From Ipomoea triloba (Eukaryota; Streptophyta; Magnoliopsida; Solanales; Convolvulaceae), in the NCBI RefSeq assembly GCF_003576645.1, contig NC_044922.1, forward strand, positions 11,005,965 through 11,069,964: DNA of 64,000 bases, written 5' to 3'. Shown here in pieces: positions 12,501-23,133 of this stretch. The notes below the pieces were generated by a model, which saw nothing but the letters and a program-made list of their open reading frames with translations, ran no database searches and was not told the DNA's origin. How positions within the stretch are numbered: the first letter of the stretch is position 1; each line of letters opens with the position of its first letter. The position numbers and the translations under genes were made by a program.

Positions 12501-15500
12501 TTTGGTATGACTAGAAGTGAAGTTGATCATTTTGTTTTCTATCGTCATTCTAATGGGAAATGCATATACCTCGTAGTGTATGTGGATGACATTGTTATTA
12601 CAGGGAGTGATCAAGAGGGCATATCTCAATTGAAAGAGTATCTCTTCAGTCGATTCCAGACCCAAGGATTTGGGCAAGCTAAAGTATTTTCTCGGAATTG
12701 AAGTGGCCCAGTCTAGCAGTGGTATAGTCATTTCTCAAAGAAAGTATGCCTTGGATATTTTAGAAGAAACTGGTATGTTGGATTGTAGACCTGTGGATAA
12801 TCCAATGGAGCCAATTGTGAAACTTCTACCAGGACAGGGGAGCCATTGCCTAACCGACAACGATACAGGAGGTTAATTGGAAAATTGAATTATCTTACAA
12901 TCACATGACCAGATATCTCTTTTGAAGTGAGTGTTTTGAGTCAGTTTCTTGAGAACCCTTGTGATACCCATTGGGATGCTGTTGTTCGGGTTCTAAGGTA
13001 TATCAAGAAATCACCCGGGCAAGGTTTGTTATATGAAGATAGAGGACATGCTTAGGTTGTTGGATATTCTGATGCAGATTGGGATGGTTGTCCATTTGAC
13101 AGACGTTCTACTTCAGGTTATTGTGTTCTCATTGGTGGTAATCTCATATCTTGGAAAAGTAAGAAGCAAGATGTTGTTGCCAGGTCCAGTGTTGAAGCTG
13201 AATACCGGGTCATGGCCCTTGCCACATGTGAGCTCATATAGCTAAAGCATTTACTATAAGAATTGCAATGTGGCAATGTGGCTCAAATGACACTAATATG
13301 TGACAACCATGCAGCTCTACACATCGCCTCAAATCCTGTTTTTCATGAGAGGACTAAACACATCGAGATTGATTGCCACTTCATTAGGGAGAAGATTGTG
13401 TCAGGGTGCATTAAAACTAGCTTTGTCAGTTCTGCAGATCAGTTAGCTGATGTCCTAACAAAATCTCTTAGAGCTCCTAGAGTTGAGTATATTTGTAACA
13501 AGCTTGGAGCATATGATTTATACTCTCCAGCTTGAGGGGGAGTGTTGAAACCCTAAACTCTTTTAGGATTGGGCCCATTAGTCTAATAGTCTATTCTTGT
13601 ATAAATAGGAGATATTTGTACAGTTTTTATCAGTGAATACAATGAATCCCTTTATTCTTCACAGAAAGAAACAGAAATATAAAGAGGAAGTGAAGATAAT
13701 GTAAAGATAAGATATAAATCAGAGACTGTGTACAAATATATTGGTATCCGAGCTAGTGCAGTTGTTTTCTCATCTAAAAACCTTAGAAACTCCCTTGTTA
13801 TGTATTCAATATCCATGTTCAGTTGGGAGCTGAGGCATCCATATTGATTATTTCCTTTCTCTTAAAACTTGCAGGATAGTTCCTAATTTAGCTATCAGTA
13901 AGATCCTATCACGAGAAAATAACAAAGTTCGCATTCTTCAGGTATGACCAGAGTCAATTTCTTTTTTTTGTCCGTCAACGAAATTATAACAATATTCGTT
14001 GTTATATGAGTGGTTGGGGCTCAAGTCGCGCTCCTAACAGGAACAACTCAATCTCTTATAATTTTATTTATTTACGTTTTCTGAGGGAGTGTTGGTGCTG
14101 GTCTAAGAGGTAGCCCTCTTGGGTTCCAAAGGTTAGGAAACCTGCCAATTTCATAGGAGCAGACCAAGTGTACTTTGAGTGAAAAGGCCAGCCCAGCCCA
14201 TTGAAGAGGGGTGGTTCGCTGCATCAAGGCCTCAACCACTTGCACAGTCTGGGTTTAATAACCATGCTCTTGGTTCTCAATGAAGTTACTACAAGTTCAT
14301 GATGGGAATTAGTTGTTCTAATACTACAAGTTTATGATGGGAATTAGTTGTTGTTCTAATACTGTTTGTTTCCTTGTACGACTCAATGATTTATATCATG
14401 GAGCCATGGACATACCAAACATCATCATGCGGATAGTTGGTCTTCATTTTGCAGGAAGGATGCAAGGGTCTTCTATATATGGTACTTCATGCACGTGTTA
14501 TCCTAGACTTGTGTGAAAAAATTGAAGAAGAAATTAGCTTTGAGCAGGTTGAGGGGGACTTTGATTCATTTCAAGGAAAATGGATCCTGGAGCAACTAGG
14601 AAGTCATCATACACTATTGAAGTATAGCGTGGAGTCCAAGATGCACAAGAACTCATTTCTTTCTGAAGCAATTATGGAAGAGGTCATTATTTCTAGCTGT
14701 TTCTCTTCACTTCCAGAATCAAAGTATCATGTAGTGCATTTATTTTTTTTATTTTTTTATTTTTTTATTTGTTGTTGTTGTTGTTGTTGAAAGATGCTGC
14801 TTGCATATAAAAGCATTCTACTAACTGCATCTTACAGTGGATATATATAGGTTAAAATTTTATTTATAGATAGTTCTCCTGACATTGTAGGTCATATATG
14901 AAGATCTCCCTTCGAACCTATGTGCAATTCGAGATTACATTGAGACATTAGAGGCAGAGAATGCTCAGAAGACACAGGAATATGTAACATATGGTGAGGC
15001 AGAGATCACTCCTGACAAGGACCTATCTGCTGACTCTATTAGCCCAGATGAGGAGAATTCAGATTCTGTTAATTCAGACTCACATAGACAGAGACCCAAA
15101 GTTCCAGGATTGCAGAGGGATATTGAAATTCTAAGAGCTGAGCTTCTGGCTTTTATCTCAGAGCATGGACAGGAAGGATTTATGCCCATGAGAAAGCAGT
15201 TACGTAAGCATGGAAGGGTGGATATTGAGAAAGCAATTACTCGAATGGGTGGATTCAGAAGAATTGCATTTTTGATGAATCTCTCCCTTGCTTACAAACA
15301 CCGCAAACCAAAAGGTTACTGGGATAACCTAGAGAACTTGCAAGATGAGGTCTCTTTTCTGCCACCAAGCCCAACTTTCGGCAAAACTAAATGCCTAGAT
15401 TTATGCATCATTCCATTTAATGGATTGTATTTATTTACATTCTTTTCTAGTTTAAAGACCAATCTTCAATGTTTCAGATTAGTCGCTTCCAGAGGAGCTG

Positions 15501-15966
15501 GGGAATGGATCCATCTTATATGCCCAGCAGAAAATCTTTTGAACGAGCAGGTAGGTGCCTTTGGAAATTTGTCTTATAAACAGTGCTTAAAAAAAAAAAA
15601 AATGCAGTAGTGTTACTGGTGATTTTGCAAGCCTGTTTATTCGAACTTTGATTAATAATGCTCTATTTCTCAGATGTTAGATGAATACTTGTTATATTAG
15701 TAGTTGAATAATTAATAATTGTTACAGGTCGATACGATATTGCTCGTGCATTGGAAAAATGGGGTGGGCTTCATGAAGTTTCACGTCTTTTGTCACTGAA
15801 GGTAAGGCATCCCAACAGACAACAAAGCTTTGGCAAGGAGAAGAAATTTGATGTGGCACCTAGCGATGTAAATGGTGAGGAGAAGACGCCTAGAGCCTAT
15901 GTTTCACAAGATGCACACAAGTGGCTCACAAAACTAAAGGAATTGGATATAAACTGGGTTGAATGA
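3571..15966 (+). CDS. Plastid-type protein with two START/COQ10-like (SRPBCC) domains; At5g08720-like
   Basis: Ten exons join to an open frame of 739 aa: 3571-4004, 5922-6036, 7379-7464, 8206-8623, 8712-8812, 13875-13941, 14455-14682, 14891-15349, 15478-15550, 15728-15966. All introns are GT-AG and phases fit throughout. The start is the first in-frame ATG; 3514 is only a GTG. Residues 1-60 are Ser/Arg-rich and look like a plastid transit peptide, followed by six His (64-69). SRPBCC/Polyketide_cyc domains lie at about 110-240 ([20 protein letters not shown]) and 352-505 ([14 protein letters not shown]), each with a GDFxxFxGKW motif. The C-terminus has two MPxRKxLxxxGRxDI units at 581 and 651. 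Order and length match Arabidopsis At5g08720 (about 720 aa, from memory). Such domains bind hydrophobic ligands; the ligand here is unknown. Intron 5 holds a copia element in sense orientation. Confidence 0.93.
4005..5921 (+). other. Intron 1 of the START-domain gene
   Basis: AT-rich non-coding DNA of 1.9 kb. A (TTAG)n-like run lies at 4846-4866. The part at 4735-5060 has a TATA-like stretch (tactatatataagg) and may be an old LTR fragment, but no partner was found. Nothing else is recognised. Confidence 0.6.
6120..6372. mobile_element. Stowaway-type MITE in intron 2
   Basis: Ends ctccatttgtcccatttta and the inverted ttggatggaggaag, flanked by TA on both sides (6118-6119, 6373-6374). This fits the Stowaway (Tc1/mariner) terminal pattern CTCCCTCCRTCCC and its TA target. 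Confidence 0.75.
6378..6997. mobile_element. Possible MULE-type MITE in intron 2
   Basis: Inverted ends tcacttttgatccctga (about 6384) and tcaaggaccaaaagtgga (about 6976-6994) bracket 600 bases of non-coding DNA. The cacttttggtcc end motif also occurs at the ends of the Pack-MULE at 41888-43358. No target duplication was found. Confidence 0.4.
9380..9844 (+). other. Intron 5 left part: poly(A) run and retroelement-like relics
   Basis: A run of about 27 A's at about 9399-9424 is followed by AT-rich DNA. That DNA repeats phrases resembling a copia primer site (catagtatcagagctt, catggtattagagctt) at about 9580 and 9640. These may be relics of older retroelements; no coding sequence is visible. 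Confidence 0.35.
9845..9965 (+). repeat. 5' LTR of the intronic copia element
   Basis: A 121-bp LTR with a TATA-like tataaatagg and TG...CA ends. It is followed at once by the primer-binding site complementary to initiator Met tRNA. Confidence 0.93.
10378..13535 (+). pseudogene. Copia pol polyprotein, broken
   Basis: Reads in shifting frames as: protease ([14 protein letters not shown], about 10446), GAG-pre-integrase ([15 protein letters not shown]), integrase ([32 protein letters not shown]), RT ([41 protein letters not shown]) and RNase H ([33 protein letters not shown]). Frame changes near 10620, 11400, 12690 and 12880 and a stop at 12318-12320 disable it. The Cys/His zinc site of the integrase ([14 protein letters not shown]) is still readable. 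No Retrotran_gag or CCHC knuckle precedes the protease. Confidence 0.92.
13543..13663 (+). repeat. 3' LTR of the intronic copia element
   Basis: A 121-bp copy of the 5' LTR with three substitutions, preceded by a purine tract and followed by the gaaag target duplication. Confidence 0.93.
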
Positions 15967-16353
15967 CACATCTAGAAGATACATTATTTATTGTTTTCCT
16001 TAAAAGCTTTGGTTTGGTAGCAACCAATGCCTCTGTTGTACATACATGATGATGATGATAGCATATAGTATAGCTAGCTAAGAAGTCTTATCAGCTTTTG
16101 AGTAACCATCATCAAAATTCAAAAGTCACAAAAATTGTTGAAATGAATTGTTTGTTTGTAGCTTTTGCCCTGTTTCCTCACCTCCCACACCCCACACCCC
16201 CCTTGAAAAAGAATTATTTTATTGAATTGCAGCAAAACAGTGTGCAGTATAAACAAATTGTTGAAATGAATTGTAGCTCGTGGTTGTTTTATTCACTTGC
16301 TGAGAATAAATCTTGGAAATTAAAGAGCTGCTGCTGCTTCTTGGGGAGGGGGA
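15967..16353 (+). other. 3' flank between convergent genes
   Basis: This is the likely 3' UTR of the START-domain gene, running towards the 3' end of the minus-strand gene. The phrase aattgttgaaatgaattgt occurs twice (about 16133 and 16256). No other gene is seen. Confidence 0.5.
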
Positions 16354-16853
16354 CTATGATGGTGTCAATGAACAAATGTTGATGTCATAGGTTTGGCATG
16401 CAGAAAGGCCATCCCATTGTTGTGATTGTGGGTTGAGTGAAGAATATGATGCAGCAGCAGTACCAATGTAGGTTCCACACTCCCGGCAGAGCAGCTTGGT
16501 GTGGCGGCGAAAGAGACCCCACGAGTGTTTGGAGCTGAAATAAGGCAAGCAACGGAATTTAGTGATGTGGGTGAATCTGGTCTCATCAATACACAAGAAT
16601 GAGATAACCCCTCTCTTCATGGCCTTGTCGTATCCCGACCCAATAACACAGGTATTGCGGTTGCAGGAGCTCAGGTTCAGTGCGTATCCGCAACACCCAC
16701 ACCTGCCATCAATAACAACACTTTCTTTTCTGTAACCCAACAACAAAACACTAGTCGTCTCGTCTACTAGAAATCAAACTACAATAGAAATGAAATTAAA
16801 TGAAATGAAATTAAGAACCTGTAGGTGACATCTCTGTCGGTACTAGTATTCAT
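16354..16853 (-). CDS. At4g08330-like small zinc-ribbon-type protein
   Basis: Two exons on the minus strand, 16853-16819 and 16702-16354, are joined across a 116-bp GT-AG intron in phase 2 and give 127 aa. The short first exon encodes only MNTSTDRDVTYR, but the join restores the family's start (DVTYRCGCCGYALNL). A longer frame beginning at 16746 would miss it. The protein has paired cysteines at 13-16 (CGCC) and 84-87 (CREC), consistent with a zinc ribbon, and the conserved HSWGLFRRHTKLLCRECG block. This matches the plant family of Arabidopsis At4g08330 (annotated chloroplastic). Its function is not known to me. No clear transit peptide is visible. It is convergent with the START-domain gene. 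Confidence 0.88.
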
Positions 16854-17857
16854 CCTGATGGACTGACTCACTATTAATCTCTCTCTCTCTGCCTCTCTCT
16901 CTCTATATATATATACGTCAAGTGCTGCTCTGCTTGTCTGACAGATCGCACTGAAGGCTCCTAACGGTAACAAGCGATTCATCATTAGAATGTTTTTTTT
17001 TTTAATAAAATAAATTTTCTTTTACTCCGTATTTGTTTCTTGGGTACTTAAATAATTTAAAATATTCTTTACTAGAATTCTAAACATGAACCGTTGTGGA
17101 ATGGAGACCAGGTTCGATTATTTTTTGGGTACTATAGTTGTCCGTTATTGAATTTAAATATAAAACTTATAAATTACTTATTCCGTCTCATTTTATGTTT
17201 AGTTTAATTAACGAGATTTTATTAAATTTGTTTTTAATTCAAATGTTTATAATGATAAATTTAGTATTAGTATATAAAATTTATATATTTAGAAACTACA
17301 TTAAAAGTATTATTAGACACAAAAATTGAAATTAAAAAAAAAAGTAAATTATTTTTTTTAAAAAAATAAGACCAATGAATAATAAATATAACAAGTAAAA
17401 TGGGATAGAAGTAGTAATATTTAAAAAAGTTATATTAAATTGAAAATACATCATTTATAGCATTAAGTTATACGGAGTAATATATAGAGCCAAGATTGAA
17501 AACAAGTTTGGTTTGTAGAATAAACTAAGAGTAGAATGACATTCTATTCTGTAAAATAGAATTTCACATCACGAGCTTTTGGTGCTACTTAATATAATTT
17601 GTAATAAGAATAATTAGTTACAAGGAGTCCTTTCATAATACCAAAATTGTTATTCTATCCTTTTGACCAAATTCATCATACAAGATTTTTAATACAAATT
17701 ACCTGGTGCATATTTTCAAACAGTAACTGCGAATTTCTTTCGTCATCCAAGAAAAATTACTCCTGTGGGGTAATATTTTTTCCTTTAAAAAAATTATATG
17801 CTAATTAATAGCAAACTCAACAAGTCTTTGACTTTTTTCAAGCTAAATAATATAATT
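16854..17857. other. AT-rich intergenic DNA and likely promoter of the minus-strand gene
   Basis: A CT/TA microsatellite (ctctct...tatatata) lies at about 16880-16913, just upstream of the At4g08330-like start codon. The rest is AT-rich with one Stowaway MITE and the short palindromic phrase attctattctgtaaaatag near 17540. No gene is seen. Confidence 0.5.
17177..17411. mobile_element. Stowaway-type MITE
   Basis: Begins cttattccgtctcatttta and ends aaaatgggatagaag, flanked by TA. The interior matches the MITE at 29179-29450 (shared phrase atatttagaaactacatta), so the two belong to one family. Confidence 0.7.
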
Positions 17858-18029
17858 AAATAAAATTGTCACAAAAAACCTAAAAATTCTCTCTCTAGCT
17901 TTGTCTAGGGTTTTCGCTTCCTCCTAGGGTTTCTTAGGGTCTTCTCGACGCTTTCTTGGCTTTCTTCCGGTGACTTGCTGGTTTTTCTTCTTCTCTTTCT
18001 GTTTATCTGTGTTGCGCGGCGTCGTGCGC

Positions 18030-19049
18030 ATGGCTGCGTCACCCTCCCAGAATGCAGTTACGTCAATTACGGAACGGTGGGCCGACATGGCAATAGAGGA
18101 TGAAGACGAAGCATTCGAACCGGTCGGCTTGGATGCTACGAGTGATGGCGAAGGCGATCTCCAGCCCTGGCCAGTCGAAGGGCGATTTCTGACGGATAGA
18201 ATGGTGAAGTTGGAGTACATGCGTCAGGTTCTTGCATCAGTTTGGAAGCCGGTTAAGGGAGTTCAGATTACGGAGCTGCGGCCGAATCTTTTTATGTTTG
18301 TTTTCTTCCATTTAACAGACATGCAGTACGTACTTGATGAGGGTCCCTGGTTGTTCGAAAACTGTACCCTAGTTTGCAGACAAGTGTCGGACGGGGTTCT
18401 CCCTGGTGACGTTCCTCTCAAGTCGGTGGACAAGTGGGTGCAATTGCATGGAGTACCAGTCGGCTACACATCGTCTGTGATACTGGAGCAAATTGGGAAC
18501 TATCTTGGAGCATTCGTTAAGGGCGATGAATGGTTTGCGGGAGCTCCTTGGCTTGACTTCTACCGCGTGCGGGTCGCTTTGCTGGTGAGCAAGCCGATTA
18601 AGAGGAGGATGAAGCTGCTCAAAAGGGATAAAACTTGGTGTTGGATTACCTTTAAGTATGAAAGACTCCATTGTTTTTGTTTCTTTAAGTATGCAAGGGA
18701 GGCGGCCTTACTGATTGATCAATATCCATTTGGACTAGAGCTTCGTGCGGGGCAGAGACGGGGGCCGAGAGCAGTGGGTGATAGTTGGCTGGTGTCGGTC
18801 GGAGGACCGCCTCGGTCGGATAATGGTCTAGAGAAGCCTACGACCGACCTCCGTGGGGCTGCGGATGTTCTGGTTGAGCCGAGCAGAAAGGACTCTGATG
18901 TTGGTGTCGTCGCTGTTGCCAAGAGTAGAAGGGAAGGGTCGGGTAACAGTGGTCGCCGCCACGGTGGTAGCTCTAATGTTGTTATGACCGACAGTTCAAA
19001 AAACTTGCATGTGGCGGGTTCTGGTTCCCAGACCCGCCAGTCATCATGA
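18030..19049 (+). CDS. LINE ORF1: DUF4283-type RNA-binding protein
   Basis: An open frame of 339 aa from the ATG at 18030. The N-terminal half has the DUF4283 pattern of plant L1 ORF1 (VWKPVKGVQITELRPNLFMFVF, LDEGPWLFENCTLV, WVQLHGVPVGYTS). Next comes a degenerate zinc-knuckle region (WCWITFKYERLHCFCF) in which the usual CCHC spacing is not intact, then a Gly/Arg/Ser-rich tail. It presumably coats LINE RNA. Its stop overlaps the ORF2 start by four bases (ATGA at 19046-19049), which suggests ORF2 was translated by reinitiation. Confidence 0.85.
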   Translation: MAASPSQNAVTSITERWADMAIEDEDEAFEPVGLDATSDGEGDLQPWPVEGRFLTDRMVKLEYMRQVLASVWKPVKGVQITELRPNLFMFVFFHLTDMQYVLDEGPWLFENCTLVCRQVSDGVLPGDVPLKSVDKWVQLHGVPVGYTSSVILEQIGNYLGAFVKGDEWFAGAPWLDFYRVRVALLVSKPIKRRMKLLKRDKTWCWITFKYERLHCFCFFKYAREAALLIDQYPFGLELRAGQRRGPRAVGDSWLVSVGGPPRSDNGLEKPTTDLRGAADVLVEPSRKDSDVGVVAVAKSRREGSGNSGRRHGGSSNVVMTDSSKNLHVAGSGSQTRQSS

Positions 19050-22000
19050 GTACCCTCAGTTGGAACTGTCGTGGCTTGGGCAATCCACGAACAGTTCACG
19101 AAGTGTTGGACTTAGTGTCCCGCAAGAAGCCCGAGTTTGTCTTTTTAATGGAAACCAAGGTGGGACGGAGTCATGCAGAGCGTCTCCGTATCAAGCTTGG
19201 GTTTGAAGGATTGTTCTATGTTAACAGTGTTTGTCTGAGTGGTGGTCTGGCTCTGTTTTGGAGAAAAAATAATACTGCACGTTTGTTGAGTTTTTCTAAG
19301 AATCATGTGGATGTAGAGGTTAGTATGGCAGGTCTGGGTAGTTGGAGGATGACTGGATTTTATGGATTCCCTGAGCGGGCCCGGAGAAGTGCATCATGGG
19401 ACCTCTTACGATCCCTAGTAGACAGGTCTACCCTACCTTGGGTGGTATTAGGGGATTTTAATGATTTACTTTTCCAGCATGAGAAGCGTGGTGGTAATCC
19501 GCATCCTGACAGCCTCCTACGCGGCTTTGGGGAGGCAGTCGATGAATGCAGACTGACTCAGTTACCTATGCAGGGTTATCAGTTTACCTGGGAAAGGGGA
19601 AATGGCACTCTTGATTGGATGGAGGAGAGATTGGATAAAGTTCTAGCTAGGGCGGATTGGTGCGAAGCATTGCCAGATGCAACCGTGACTAACCTGCTCA
19701 CCCGTTCTTCTGATCACTCGGCTCTCTTTTTGGGAGTAAAGGAAGATAGGCAAGGCTGGGGAGGAAGTCGAAAAAACTTCAAGTTTGAGATGGCATGGAT
19801 TCATGATGAGGGGTGCAGAAAACAGGTAGAGGAGGCATGGCTGGAAGGAGTTGGGGAGGGGTTGCTTGGTCGGCTGCAGCACTGTGGTGACAGGTAGCAA
19901 CGTTGGGGTGGTGATCATTTCCATAAATTCGGTGAAAAAATTCGAAATTTACGGAAAGAACAGTTACACTTCAATGGGCGTTTGGATCACCATTCTCTAG
20001 GTGAGTACCAACGTATTGAGGCTGAGTTGTGCCGACTAGAGACTCAAGAAGAGGAGTTTTGGAGGCAAAGAGCAAAACAACACTGGCTGAGAGGTGCGGA
20101 TGCCAACACCAAGTTCTTTCACAGGTATGATTCTTCACGTAAAAAGAAGAATACTATTTCTAGATTAAAAAATGAGTCTGATGTGTGGGTAGAGGGTGAT
20201 GAGCTGCATACTGTTGTGCTCGACTATTTTCATGATATTTTTGCACCAAATGTTCCCTCCTCCTCCACTATAGACTCTTTTGTTGCATCTATAGCCCCTC
20301 GGGTCTCCCAACATCAGAATGAGGCTCTTTTAAGGTCGTTTGTGGTTGATGAAGTCAAAACAGCCTTATTCTCTATGTTCCCCGATAAAGCTCCAGGCCC
20401 TGATGGTATGAATCCAGGTTTTTATCAACATTACTGGGATGTGGTTGGTAGTGATGTTTCAACTTTTGTACTTAAGTGTTTGAATGAGTGCTTCTTTCCT
20501 ACTGGTCTAAATGACACGAATGTAGTACTGATTCCTAAGAAAGCCTGCCCAGAGAGGGTGTCTGATCTCCGCCCTATAGCACTATGCAATGTGGTTTACT
20601 ACAAGATTATGGCCAAGATGGTGGCTAATAGAATGAAACCTCTGTTAGGTGAGGTGATTTCTGACTCTCAAAGTGCTTTTATACCTAACAGACTAATCAC
20701 ATATAATATTCTGATTGCTGCGGAAGTGGGTCACTATCTTAACAGAAAACAGTGTGGCATGGTTGGTTGGGGTGCCCTAAAATTGGACATGGCAAAGGCA
20801 TATGATCGAATGGAGTGGCCCTATCTACGTAAGATGTTACTGGCATTGGGTTTTTCTGCTCATGGGTAAACCTGGTTATGCTCTGTGTGACCACTGTTTC
20901 CTATAACTTCCTGGTAAATGGTAAACAGGCTGGACAGGTTACTCCGACTCGGGGTATTATGCAGGGAGACCCCCTATCCCCGTATTTATTCATAATCTGT
21001 GCTGAGGGCCTTTCTTTATTACTATAGCAGGCTGAATCCAGAAGGGCATTCTATGGCTGTAGAGTCGCTAGGGGGGCTCCCTCTATCTCACATTTGTTTT
21101 TTGCAGATGACAGCCTCCTTTTCTTTAAGGCAACAGTTCAGGAGGCGGGGGTTATCAAGCAGTGCCTAGTTGATTATGAGAATATGTCTGGACAGGCAGT
21201 AAACTTCCATAAATCAAGTGTGTGTTTTAGCAGAAATACATCTGAGGATGCAAGAGATGAGGTAGCATCTGTCTGGGAGTTGAGAAAGCACGAAATTTTG
21301 GTAAATACTTGGGCCTCCCATCCTTTATTGGAAGGGATAAAAGGGCAGTGTTCTCTTATGTTGAGGATAAAATCAAGCATAGAATTGGCTCATGGAACAA
21401 GAAGCTCCTTTCACAGGCAGGTAGGGAAATACTCCTCAAGAGTGTGGCCCAGTCTATGCCTACATTCTCCATGAGTGTCTTTTTGCTTCCGGAGTCGGTT
21501 TGTTTGTCAATTGAAAGAGCCATGAATCGGTATTGGTGGGGATCTGGGAATGAGAGAGGAATTCATTGGAAAGCTTGGGATCGCCTGTGTATTCCTAAGT
21601 AGTATGGTGGACTGGGGTTTAAGGATTTGAGGGCATTCAACCTTGCAATGTTAGGCAAACAAGCCTGGCGTTTCCTAACAAGGCCTCATTCACTAGTAGC
21701 AAGGATCTATAAGGCCAGGTACTACCCCAGAACCTCTTTTATTGATGCCACTGTGGGAAATTGCCCGAGTTTCTGCTGGAGGAGTATCATGGTTGCGCAT
21801 GAATTAATTTGTAGTGGTGTGAGGAGAAGAGTTGGAGATGGAAAATCTACTTTGATCTGGGGGCACCCCTGGTTACCAGATGATCCTACTCCAATGGTCC
21901 AAACAGCTATGCCTCCTGAGCTTAATGGTTCCTTAGTCTCAGGACTTATTAACCCTTCATCCGGAACATGGGATGATCAAATTTTGCGAGACATTTTCAA

Positions 22001-23087
22001 TCCTATTGATGTGGAACGCATTTTACAGATTCCGGTTAGTCCTCATTATGAGGATTCTTGGTTTTGGCTTGGTGATCCCAAAGGAAGTTATTCAGTAAAA
22101 CATGGTTACAGGCGTATGATTGGAGATTTTGAAATTGCCCCAGGGAATTTTGACAAATGGTTACATCTTTGGAAGATTAAATGCCCTGCAAAGTGGAGAA
22201 CCTTTGTTTGGAGAGCCCTCTCCAATACCCTTCCCACTACTATCAATTTAATTATAAAGAGGGTAGAGGTAGACCCATCATGCCCAATGTGTAGAATTTC
22301 TCATGAAAACACTATGCATTCTCTTGTTTTATGTGACTACTCAAAGCTTATTTGGCATGATTTTTGCTTGCACATCCCTAGTGTGAATGACAACGATTTT
22401 GGCGTGTGGTTTAGAAAGGCTCTTACCGTTTTATCTGAAGAGGATATTATCATTGCTATAGCAGTTATGTATCACATATGGCGTGCTCGGAATATGGCAG
22501 TTTGGAGTGGAGCATTGCCTCTTCTGCATGGAGTGTGGCGTTCGGCCATGGCTGCTGTTTCAGCATGGCGGCAGGTGCATGGTACACTTCACCATCAGCA
22601 GCTGCCGAAGGTGACGTCCACACGAGCAGAAGGAGCGCTGGTTCACTGCTACGTAGATGCAGGCTACAAAGCGCACACAAGAACCGCGACAGTTGGGGCG
22701 ATCCTTCTAGCGCACGATGGAGGATTTCTAGCGGCATTCAACGGGATTTTACCTGCTTGTTTTTCACCTCTTATGGCAGAATCACTCGCATGCAAAGAAG
22801 CTCTATCTTGGCTCAAAGACCGTGGCTTGACATCCGCACATATCTACACCGACTGCTCAATGCTCAAGGACTTGTTAACTACGCCACAACCTACCCTTTT
22901 ATCTTATGTTAGCTTTTCTATTGATGCCTCTAGGGCTATTATGTCTGTTTTCAATACTTGTTCAGTTAATTTGGTTCCTAGAGCTGCTAATCGAGCAGCC
23001 CATGCTCTCGTAGCATTAGCTTTCTCGCAGGAAAACTCGTTGTTTTGGGATTCTATTCCCCCTGACTCTATTTCTGGTTTAATTTAA
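19046..23087 (+). pseudogene. LINE ORF2: endonuclease, reverse transcriptase, RNase H; broken
   Basis: Domains in order: an APE-like endonuclease (STLSWNCRGLGNPRTV, FLMETK, VVLGDFND, SSDHSAL), RT (DKAPGPDGMNPGF, LIPKK, LRPIALCNVVYKI-like, SAFIPNR, then FFADDSLLFF), zf-RVT (WKIKCPAKWRTFVWRAL, CPMCRISHENTMHSLVLC) and a C-terminal plant-type RNase H (CYVDAGYKAHTR, AESLACKEAL, YTDCSML). Lesions: an in-frame TAG at 19895-19897, a frameshift near 20867, a stop at 21025-21027, a frameshift near 21295 and a stop at 21600-21602. Domain order and length are otherwise normal for plant L1. The lesions argue for an old insertion. Confidence 0.93.
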
Positions 23088-23133
23088 TCTACTCTTGAGT
23101 TTGGTTTTCAAAAAAAAATAAAATTGTCACAAA

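Larger units (their letters stand above)
9845..13663 (+). mobile_element. Ty1/copia LTR retrotransposon inserted in intron 5
   Basis: The LTRs are 121 bp each, 9845-9965 and 13543-13663, both running from tgttgaaacc to ttcttcaca. They differ at three positions (about 2.5%). The 5-bp target duplication gaaag is present on both sides (9840-9844 and 13664-13668). The primer site tggtatcagagc follows the 5' LTR directly at 9966, and the polypurine tract gagggggag precedes the 3' LTR. The interior encodes protease, integrase, RT and RNase H, but almost no gag. At 3.8 kb it is shorter than usual, so it is a gag-deleted copy that needed trans help. It lies in the same orientation as the host gene. 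Confidence 0.95.
17876..23115 (+). mobile_element. Full-length L1-type LINE, inactivated
   Basis: The 18-bp target duplication aaataaaattgtcacaaa lies at 17858-17875 and 23116-23133. The element has a pyrimidine-rich 5' leader, two ORFs and a short A-rich 3' end (ggttttcaaaaaaaa). Both ends are defined, so it is about 5.24 kb and complete. ORF2 carries several stops and frameshifts, so this copy cannot move by itself. Confidence 0.95.

Noticed and set aside
14300..14362. Duplicated gatgggaattagttgtt phrase in intron 6 as a 42-bp artefact
   Set aside because: The period is about 35 and the copies differ, so it looks like an ordinary small duplication.
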